A stretch of 64,000 nucleotides of DNA, taken from JBAZOY01 sp041648505 (lineage in GTDB: Bacteria > Desulfobacterota > Syntrophia > Syntrophales > CG2-30-49-12). A model generated the notes under the pieces. The model did no database searches and was not told the origin of the DNA. It saw only the letters and a list, made by a program, of their open reading frames with translations. The position numbers and the translations under genes are program-made. Where the stretch lies: positions 30,667-94,666 of the forward strand of contig JBAZOY010000003.1 in the NCBI GenBank assembly GCA_041648505.1, written 5' to 3'. Below are positions 19,621-25,932 of the stretch, in pieces (positions within the stretch are counted from its first letter, which is position 1; each line of letters begins with the position of its first letter).

Positions 19621-19634
19621 AGAGAAACCAATAT

Positions 19635-21119
19635 ATGCAAAGGCTCCTCACCTTGCGGACACGGATATTACTGGTCCTGTCTCTTCTTATTTTAACTGTG
19701 ATAGGATGCGGTGTAATAACGATCTGGTACGCAGAGGCTATAGAATCACTTTTTATCAAAGTCATTGACAAGGATGTAGCCTCTTTCCAGGTAGCGGTAA
19801 AGCTGGAGACTGCACTGGCCAGACAGAAGGGTTTTATAAGTTATTATTTCATGGATGGTAACCACGACTGGTTGAGACAACTGGAGCAGTATCACAACGT
19901 CTTCATTAACACCCTCATGAAGGCACAGGAATCAGTACAAACAGAGGCGGGCAGGAAGGTTCTGAGCATGATTGAAATTGAATATACCCACTATAATAAC
20001 TCTCGTAGGCAGGTTCTTAAGTTTTACCATGATAGGGAAAAAAAAGCAGGCATGAGGCTTCACATGAAGATTCGCCGGCATTTTATTGCCATTTACAATC
20101 TTTGCGAGCAATATAAGGGTGTTCATGAAAAAAGTATTACCAGTGCTCGAAATGAGACCCTCTCACGGACTCGATTTATCAATGCTATGGCCATGATATT
20201 TATACAGGTTGCCACTATGATGGGGATACTGCTCGCTTACATTCTTTTTAAGCAGGTCTTACAGCCTATTCGCCAACTGGCAAGAGAAACATCTCCTGAT
20301 GATAACAATAGAACTCCTTCTTCAAACGAGGTAAAGACCCTGAGCCATCAGGTGTACGGTTTAATCAGGGATGTGGGTCAGACGCAGAACAAGCTGGCCA
20401 GGAGCCAGGAGCACCTTGTGCAGGCGGAAAAACTGGCTATGGTCGGGAAGTTAGCGGCAGGTGTAGCTCACAGCATCAGGAATCCTTTGACTTCGGTAAA
20501 GATTCGCTTATTCTCCCTTGGTCGCGCCCCCTCCCCCAGCCAGAAGGAAGATATCGAGGTGATTTCCGAGGAGATCCGCCATATTGATGCCATCCTGCAA
20601 AATTTCCTCGCCTTTTCCCGTCCGCCCAAGCCGAAGATGCAGAAGGTCAGCCCCTCGGACGTGGTGGACCTCGCCTGTCAGCTTCTTTCGCACCGCTTTG
20701 AGTCCTCCAGCGTTACATTAGAACTCAGCCGTGGAAAGAGGCTCCCATTAATCCAAGCGGATCCGGATCAGTTAAAAGAGGTTCTGGTCAACTTACTGGT
20801 TAATGCCTGCGAAATCATGGTGGACGGTGGCATCATTTGGATTAAGGAGGAAGAAGATGGAAGAGGTGGGGAAAGTGAGGTCACTATACAGGTAAAAGAT
20901 AACGGTCCTGGCATTCCGAAAAATATTCAATACAAGGTCTTTCAACCCTTTTTTAGTACAAAAAAAGAAGGAACAGGTTTGGGTTTAAGTATTGCCCGGC
21001 GGATTATAGAAGATCACGGTGGTCGGCTGGATATCGGATATTCTGAAGAAAAGGGAGCAAATTTTATCATTACCCTTCCCGGTAAGGAGAAGGAAAATGG
21101 GCACCATCCTGATTGTTGA
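19635..21119 (+). CDS. Sensor histidine kinase with altered H-box
   Basis: 494 residues: membrane segment near 8-30, a helical periplasmic domain like those of chemoreceptors (about 35-180), a second membrane segment near 182-205, then the kinase core. The H-box reads VAHSIRNPLTS (His279), with Ser where nearly all such kinases have Glu or Asp next to the His. N-box LVNLLVNACEIMVDGG and G-boxes DNGPGIP and GTGLGLSI are intact. It overlaps the NtrC-type regulator downstream by 23 bp, so the two form a pair. The pair sits just upstream of the sigma-54 promoter of the third permease operon, its most likely target. Confidence 0.9.
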   Translation: MQRLLTLRTRILLVLSLLILTVIGCGVITIWYAEAIESLFIKVIDKDVASFQVAVKLETALARQKGFISYYFMDGNHDWLRQLEQYHNVFINTLMKAQESVQTEAGRKVLSMIEIEYTHYNNSRRQVLKFYHDREKKAGMRLHMKIRRHFIAIYNLCEQYKGVHEKSITSARNETLSRTRFINAMAMIFIQVATMMGILLAYILFKQVLQPIRQLARETSPDDNNRTPSSNEVKTLSHQVYGLIRDVGQTQNKLARSQEHLVQAEKLAMVGKLAAGVAHSIRNPLTSVKIRLFSLGRAPSPSQKEDIEVISEEIRHIDAILQNFLAFSRPPKPKMQKVSPSDVVDLACQLLSHRFESSSVTLELSRGKRLPLIQADPDQLKEVLVNLLVNACEIMVDGGIIWIKEEEDGRGGESEVTIQVKDNGPGIPKNIQYKVFQPFFSTKKEGTGLGLSIARRIIEDHGGRLDIGYSEEKGANFIITLPGKEKENGHHPDC

Positions 21120-22530
21120 TGATGATCATCAGTTGAGACAGAGCTTTGAGAAACTTTTGACCGAGGAGGGTTATACAGTATTGACCGCCTCCAGTGGCGA
21201 GGCAGCCCTCACAGTGGTAAACTCGGTCATATGCGATCTGGTTGTCCTGGATGTGCGTCTACCGAACATGAACGGTCTGGAGACGTTTCAGGCCATCAGG
21301 GAGTTCGACCCCAAGCTTCCCGTAATCGTGATGACAGCCTTCGGTACTACCGAAACGGCTATTAAGGCGACTAAATTAGGGGCATTTGATTATGTCCTTA
21401 AGCCTTTCGATATTCCAGATATCCTGACCCTTATTGGTCAGGCGTTGGAAGCGGGTCGCTTTATGCGCTCACGGGTAGAGATGGACGTCGTTTCCAAGAC
21501 AGCCTCTTCCGAGATCATCATTGGACAGTGTAAAGTCATGCAGGAACTTTACAAGGCTATTGGTCGTGTAGCTCCCACTGACGCCATAGTGCTTATCCGA
21601 GGTGAATCCGGAACAGGAAAGGAACTGGTAGCGCGTGCCCTTTATCAGCACAGCCTGCGGGCAGACAAAAATTTTCTGGTGATCAACTGTGTGGCCATCC
21701 CGGAAACCCTACTGGAAAGTGAGCTATTCGGGTATGAAAAGGGATCCTTCACCGGTGCAGTGAGTCGCCGTATAGGGAGAATCGAACAGGCCCATATGGG
21801 AACAATATTCTTTGATGAAATAGGAGATATGCCCTTTACTGTCCAGGCCAAGATCCTTCGTCTGCTTCAGGAGAGGAGTATCGAGCGCCTCGGTGGGCGT
21901 GAACCTATCCCTGTAGATGTCCGTATTATCGCGGCTACCAACATGGATCTTGAAACAGCCATCGCAGAGGGTCGTTTCCGGGAAGATCTCTATTATCGCC
22001 TTAAGGTGGTTACCATCTGGCTTCCCCCTTTAAGGGAGCGTTTACAGGATGCTACACGGCTTGCCGATTATTTCCTCATTAGGTTTGCCAAGGAGATGAA
22101 TCTGGATAATCCAGGAATGACCTTGGAAGCCAAGGAAATGCTCAACCATTACCCCTGGCCTGGTAATGTTCGCGAATTGTCCAATGCCATACAAAAAGCC
22201 CTGATTTTCAGCCGGGGCTGTCCTATTCGCCCGCAGGATATCTCCAAGGCTATTAAAGGTAAGGATACAACGATTGGGAGTGCGGAAGAGCATCGTCCCA
22301 ATGAGTTAATCCAGCAATGGGTCCGCAAGTCCCTTCTCTCAGAAAATAATAATAAGGATCTATTCGATTCTCTGATGGACAATTTCGGCAGTGTAGTCAT
22401 TGTCGAGGCACTTGATATCACGTGTGGCAACAGAAGCCGTGCCGCCAAACTTCTCGGTATTTCCCGGCCGACCCTCCTCGCCAGGACGGAAAAATATAAC
22501 ATCAAGATAGAAACTTTAGTGAAGACATAG
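21097..22530 (+). CDS. Sigma-54-dependent response regulator (NtrC family)
   Basis: 477 residues. The start is taken at 21097 (MGTILIVDDDH), inside the end of the kinase gene and after AAGGAGAAGG; an earlier start at 21019 would add residues outside the receiver fold. The receiver has its phospho-acceptor in LVVLDVRLPN. The AAA+ domain has Walker A GESGTGKE, Walker B TIFFDEIGD and the sigma-54 contact loop as GSFTGA rather than GAFTGA. The C-terminal Fis-type helix-turn-helix is AAKLLGISRPTLLARTEKY. It probably drives the sigma-54 promoter at 22780, 250 bp behind it. Confidence 0.93.
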   Translation: MGTILIVDDDHQLRQSFEKLLTEEGYTVLTASSGEAALTVVNSVICDLVVLDVRLPNMNGLETFQAIREFDPKLPVIVMTAFGTTETAIKATKLGAFDYVLKPFDIPDILTLIGQALEAGRFMRSRVEMDVVSKTASSEIIIGQCKVMQELYKAIGRVAPTDAIVLIRGESGTGKELVARALYQHSLRADKNFLVINCVAIPETLLESELFGYEKGSFTGAVSRRIGRIEQAHMGTIFFDEIGDMPFTVQAKILRLLQERSIERLGGREPIPVDVRIIAATNMDLETAIAEGRFREDLYYRLKVVTIWLPPLRERLQDATRLADYFLIRFAKEMNLDNPGMTLEAKEMLNHYPWPGNVRELSNAIQKALIFSRGCPIRPQDISKAIKGKDTTIGSAEEHRPNELIQQWVRKSLLSENNNKDLFDSLMDNFGSVVIVEALDITCGNRSRAAKLLGISRPTLLARTEKYNIKIETLVKT

Positions 22531-22576
22531 GACCTTTGCTTCTCCTTAAATCCCTCCCGCCAAGAGAGCGCTTCGT

Positions 22577-22602
22577 TTTACAGGTTGTAAAAAATCCTGA
22601 CA
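22577..22602 (+). repeat. 26-bp dispersed repeat, copy A
   Basis: The 26 bases from 22577 match 31530-31555 at 25 of 26 positions. The core is an inverted repeat of the type CAGGTT-N7-AACCTG, perfect in copy B and with one mismatch here. Both copies lie in gene-free stretches that bound the permease and signalling block on its 3' sides. It may be a small interspersed repeat or a protein-binding site. Confidence 0.55.
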
Positions 22603-22618
22603 TAAATCTTAATAGGAG

Positions 22619-22698
22619 CAGAGGCACAAAGTTGTCTTGCCTGTTTGTTGTTGAATACTAAATCGCTTTCAAATTCCCTTTTTTTCTTAGTGCCTCTG
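22619..22698. repeat. Widely spaced 9-bp inverted repeat
   Basis: CAGAGGCAC at 22619-22627 is exactly complementary to GTGCCTCTG at 22690-22698. The 62 bases between are AT-rich. It lies in the 362-bp gap (22531-22892) between the NtrC-type gene and the third permease operon, upstream of the sigma-54 promoter. It could be a long hairpin closing the previous transcript, a relic of a small mobile repeat, or looped sites for an activator. Confidence 0.4.
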
Positions 22699-22779
22699 TG
22701 TCTATGCTCTTCTTCGCCTATCTGAATAGTTACATTATTTGCGAAACGCTATGTGCTATATCCTGACGGGTATATGGCC

Positions 22780-22797
22780 ATGGTACAGACTTTGCTT
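22780..22797 (+). promoter_or_regulatory. Sigma-54 promoter for the permease operon at 22893
   Basis: ATGGTACAGACTTTGCTT: GG at 22782-22783 and GC at 22794-22795, exactly ten bases apart, with TGG and TTTGC matching the -24/-12 consensus well (CAC is TAC here). Transcription would start near 22807, leaving an 86-base leader that ends in AAAGGAGG before the ATG at 22893. An NtrC-type regulator gene ends 250 bp upstream, which supports the call. Confidence 0.7.
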
Positions 22798-22892
22798 TTA
22801 CAGTAACAACACGATCCTCGGGGTTAAGAGAACAAGGCAAGTAAGTAGGCTTTGAAGCAAGGTCGTAAAATCAGGTAAAGGAGGTAATCTCA

Positions 22893-23453
22893 ATGGCGGA
22901 GGTATCGAAAGCAAGAGGTGCAGTTAAGTTTCTGTTCTGGCTGATAGTGACGATAGGATTATTTTATTACGCATTCAACTCCTATTTTTCAGGGCAGATG
23001 GTTTCGTGGTATTACTACAAGGCATCCGCGGAGGGGTACGCTGTTCATACGGCAGCCTTTAAAGACGCTTCGAAGGAGAACCCGGCGATATTGGAGATCG
23101 GTTCATTTCAGACCATTTCCGGTCTTCAGGCAGTGCCGGTCAAGAAGGGGGACCGTTTGCCGGTAAACACCGATGGGATCATCAGTAATGAGGTCCTAAA
23201 AAAGGGAAAGCGGGTCAAGTTGGAGGACGGGTATCTCAAGGTGATGGTACCCAATGAGATAAAAGAGGCCAAAGGTTTTAAATACAAGGACAGCTTCAAG
23301 CATAAGGAAATCAAGACGAATCCATGGTCCGGGGTGTGGAATGTCGGTATGGTCCTGTTTTTAGGACTTAGTCTCGGGTTGTTGGCCGAGGGTTTCACCG
23401 ATATGTTAGGATTCAAGGTGGAAAAGATTGAACATTTTGAAGGCATTCATTAA
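22893..23453 (+). CDS. Two-helix membrane protein preceding permease copy 3
   Basis: 186 residues, family not recognised. A membrane helix near 12-30 (FLFWLIVTIGLFYYAFNSYF), a periplasmic part of about 115 residues, and a helix near 147-166 (GMVLFLGLSLGLLAEGFTDM). The start follows AAAGGAGGTAA. It is the first gene after the sigma-54 promoter, and its end is 13 bp before the start of permease copy 3, so it is probably made in equal amounts with the permease and works with it. Confidence 0.75.
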   Translation: MAEVSKARGAVKFLFWLIVTIGLFYYAFNSYFSGQMVSWYYYKASAEGYAVHTAAFKDASKENPAILEIGSFQTISGLQAVPVKKGDRLPVNTDGIISNEVLKKGKRVKLEDGYLKVMVPNEIKEAKGFKYKDSFKHKEIKTNPWSGVWNVGMVLFLGLSLGLLAEGFTDMLGFKVEKIEHFEGIH

Positions 23454-23466
23454 AGGAGGCAGGAAC

Positions 23467-24534
23467 ATGTTTGATTTTTTAATTGCAGGTATTCAGGCGC
23501 CGATATTTCTCCTGGTCCTGACAGGCATGACGGTAGGCATGGTCGGCGGTTTTATCGGAGTAGGGGGCGGCTACATGGTCACGCCGGCCCTTATCGTATT
23601 CGGCTTCCCGGGCTACATGGCCTCGGGAATTGATATGACTCATATCGCCGGTAAATCTGTTGTGGCTACGGTACGGCACAGGCAGCTCGGCAATATAGAT
23701 TGGGTACTGGGTCTGGCGATGGTGGGTGGAACTATGTTTGGGGTGGAACAGGGGGTCAGGATTCTCACCTACACCAAAAAGCTCGGCCTTTCCGGTATCA
23801 TCCTCCTCACTGCTTCGGTGGTCATCATGATTGGTCTCTTTGTTTATACGCAGTTAGAGACCCAAAAATCAACCAAAAAGATCAGCGAGCTCGAAAAAGA
23901 CGGTAAAAAGGTTGGCCGTGAGCTAAGCGTCAGCAAAGGGCCTAGAATCTTCCAGAGTATCTCTCTATTTCCCATTGTGCGCTGCCGAACGGCCCGTATC
24001 GTGGTCTCCATGTGGGTCATCGTTCTTGTGGGCATTATAACGGGGGTCCTGTCCGGATTTCTCGGTGTGGGAGGCGGTTTTGTCAGGGTGCCGGCGCTGG
24101 TCTATATTGTGGGCGCCTCGACACATATTGCCGTGGGAACGGATCTCCTCGAAATTGCGGTTTCGGGTGGTTATGGGGCTTTGAGACACTCGATGATGGG
24201 AAATGTGGATATGGTTGCCGTTCTCTTCATGATCGTGGGGGCCATGTTCGGGGCGCAATTCGGCAGCATTGCCACGTCCTTCGTGCGCGGGCCTGCTATC
24301 CGTTACATCCTCAGTTACTCCCTCATTCTGGCTACAGTCGGGGCCTTTTTGAGGCTCTTCTACATGTTGACCGGTTCAAAGCACGAGATACTCTCCTTTT
24401 TGGCCGTGGTCTTTACCTTGGGGGAGATGTTTTTTCTATGTTTTTTCATCCTTTCTCTGGTGATCTTTTCGCTCCGTTACCAGAAGGGGAAACCCGTTCC
24501 TGCCTGGATACCACCGCTGGTAGTGGTAAAATAG
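23467..24534 (+). CDS. TauE/SafE family permease (copy 3)
   Basis: 355 residues, about eight membrane segments. The start at 23467 follows AAAGGAGGCAGG; an upstream start at 23428 overlaps the previous gene and lacks a ribosome site. Signatures are VGGFIGVGGGYMVTPALIVF with IDMTHIAGKS in the first half and SGFLGVGGGFVRVPALVYI with AVGTDLLEI in the second. It is very similar in plan to copy 1 (both keep the H-I/M-A-G-K-S phrase and a charged middle loop), so the two are close paralogues. Under sigma-54 control by position. The substrate is not shown; sulfur anions or short organic acids are candidates. Confidence 0.92.
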   Translation: MFDFLIAGIQAPIFLLVLTGMTVGMVGGFIGVGGGYMVTPALIVFGFPGYMASGIDMTHIAGKSVVATVRHRQLGNIDWVLGLAMVGGTMFGVEQGVRILTYTKKLGLSGIILLTASVVIMIGLFVYTQLETQKSTKKISELEKDGKKVGRELSVSKGPRIFQSISLFPIVRCRTARIVVSMWVIVLVGIITGVLSGFLGVGGGFVRVPALVYIVGASTHIAVGTDLLEIAVSGGYGALRHSMMGNVDMVAVLFMIVGAMFGAQFGSIATSFVRGPAIRYILSYSLILATVGAFLRLFYMLTGSKHEILSFLAVVFTLGEMFFLCFFILSLVIFSLRYQKGKPVPAWIPPLVVVK

Positions 24535-24567
24535 TGCTGGAACTTAGAAAAGGAGGGCAGTATTATA

Positions 24568-24678
24568 ATGAAATGGTTTATAAATACTATGATTGGGTAT
24601 TGGGTCCTGCTCTTGGCAATCAGTCTGGGTATTGCCGCAGCGATCTATGAAATATGGCTTCGCGACGCATTATTTTAG
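24568..24678 (+). CDS. 36-residue membrane protein
   Basis: A very short gene with a strong ribosome site (AGGAGG at 24551-24556) and a clean start-stop frame. The product is nearly all one membrane helix (YWVLLLAISLGIAAAIYEIW) with a short charged end. It stands 33 bp after permease copy 3 and 15 bp before another small membrane protein, so it is probably an accessory or assembly subunit of the permease. No homologue is known to me. Confidence 0.65.
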   Translation: MKWFINTMIGYWVLLLAISLGIAAAIYEIWLRDALF

Positions 24679-24693
24679 TAGGGAGGTTAAGCA

Positions 24694-24888
24694 ATGACAA
24701 AAATTATTGAAAACTTGGTTCTTTACGGGTTGTTACTGTATTTCCTCTACGAATCTACGATCAAGGAATGGGATCCGTGGAATGCCTTTGTCGTGGTCTT
24801 TGTTCTCTTTGTAGCCATTGTTACAACCCTGATGCCGGGTCTCCATGCCCCGAAAACATCACCGGGTCAATACCCTTACGATGACTGA
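24694..24888 (+). CDS. 64-residue membrane protein
   Basis: Two hydrophobic stretches (LVLYGLLLYFLYES near 7-20 and AFVVVFVLFVAIVTTLMPGL near 31-50) and a polar tail. Ribosome site GGGAGG at 24680-24685. Its last bases overlap the start of the next gene by 8 bp. Part of the sigma-54 permease operon by spacing. Function unknown; most likely a small subunit associated with permease copy 3. Confidence 0.7.
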   Translation: MTKIIENLVLYGLLLYFLYESTIKEWDPWNAFVVVFVLFVAIVTTLMPGLHAPKTSPGQYPYDD

Positions 24889-25531
24889 GGAGATAGAGGC
24901 CATCAGGGCCAGGATCAGAAAACTTTATCCTAAACGTGTCATAGGTGATCTTACCGAGAAGGCCTTTCAGCAAGAGTTGACCGGGCGCACGTTAGACCTC
25001 TACCGTGCGCTCATCAGAATGAGAATGGCGGAGGGGGAGGCCATCAGGAGGGAGCATCACGTCGTGCGGGCCCATTTTCGTCTTACCCACTCGGTACTAA
25101 GGGAACCTGAGCAGGAGGCCATCAGTATCTTTGCCACGGATCGCCGCTTTTTCTACATTAAATCCTTGCTAATGCCCGGCCGACCGCCCAGCGCCGACGA
25201 GGAAGATAAGAGTTTAATCGAGGAAGTTTCCTTTGACCGTATCGATTCAGTAAAGGTCCGACGTCAGGTGAGATTAGGAGAGATAGGCGTGGGAGGGGCA
25301 ATAGGGGGCTTTGCCATTCTTTTTTATCCCTATCTTTCTGTAACCGGTCCTTTTATGATGGGATTGGGGGTTCTGGGGATGCTGCACGGTCTTATCCTTC
25401 CCACCCGGTGGGTGGAGGTTAAGACTATTGAGCCAGTCACTGCTTTGGATCCGATTCTCATCTATGCCCTCCGCAAGAAAAGTGGCCGGGAGTTGGTCAG
25501 GTTTCTCCGAGAGAAAACGAGGCGACGATGA
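24881..25531 (+). CDS. Membrane-associated protein with possible PH-like domain
   Basis: 216 residues. The start at 24881 overlaps the previous gene by 8 bp; an earlier ATG at 24845 is possible. The N-terminal 60 residues are charged and helical. The middle has the shape of a bacterial PH-like domain (AISIFATDRRFFYIKS, then a segment ending EEVSFDRIDSVKVRR), interrupted by two hydrophobic segments near 135-175 that may form a membrane hairpin. The PH call is a pattern guess. It overlaps the following receiver gene by 4 bp, which ties it to signalling. Confidence 0.6.
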   Translation: MTEEIEAIRARIRKLYPKRVIGDLTEKAFQQELTGRTLDLYRALIRMRMAEGEAIRREHHVVRAHFRLTHSVLREPEQEAISIFATDRRFFYIKSLLMPGRPPSADEEDKSLIEEVSFDRIDSVKVRRQVRLGEIGVGGAIGGFAILFYPYLSVTGPFMMGLGVLGMLHGLILPTRWVEVKTIEPVTALDPILIYALRKKSGRELVRFLREKTRRR

Positions 25532-25908
25532 AAGGGATTAATGTCCTCCTTGTTGACGATGAAGTTGATTTCACGGCCAGTCTACGTAAGATCCTCAGCC
25601 GTCGGGGCTTCGATGTAGAGGTGGCATCAGATGGGCTGTCTGCCCTGGCACGGATTGCACAGGGACACTTCGCTGTGGTAGTCCTTGATGTCAAGATGCC
25701 CGGTATGAATGGACTCCATGTCCTGTCGGAAATCAGGCGCCTTTCACTGGCTACCAGAGTTATCCTTCTGACCGGCCACTTCTCTTCAACTGATGAAGAG
25801 AATACCCTGAAGAGCGGCCTCTTTGCCTATCTTTTAAAACCATACCCTGTTCTGAAACTGGTGGAACTGATAGAGGCCGCAGCAGCCAGGAACCAGGAAA
25901 TTGGTTAA
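25528..25908 (+). CDS. Single-domain response regulator
   Basis: Receiver of 126 residues: VLLVDDEVDF, phospho-acceptor in VVLDVKMPGMNG, Thr in VILLTGHF, Lys in YLLKPYPV. It overlaps the previous gene by 4 bp (ATGA) and precedes the second dikinase-like gene by 24 bp. There is no output domain; it may act by binding a protein partner, and the neighbouring dikinase-like enzyme is an obvious candidate. Confidence 0.9.
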   Translation: MKGINVLLVDDEVDFTASLRKILSRRGFDVEVASDGLSALARIAQGHFAVVVLDVKMPGMNGLHVLSEIRRLSLATRVILLTGHFSSTDEENTLKSGLFAYLLKPYPVLKLVELIEAAAARNQEIG

Positions 25909-25932
25909 CCGGTTAACCTGGTTCGAGGAATA

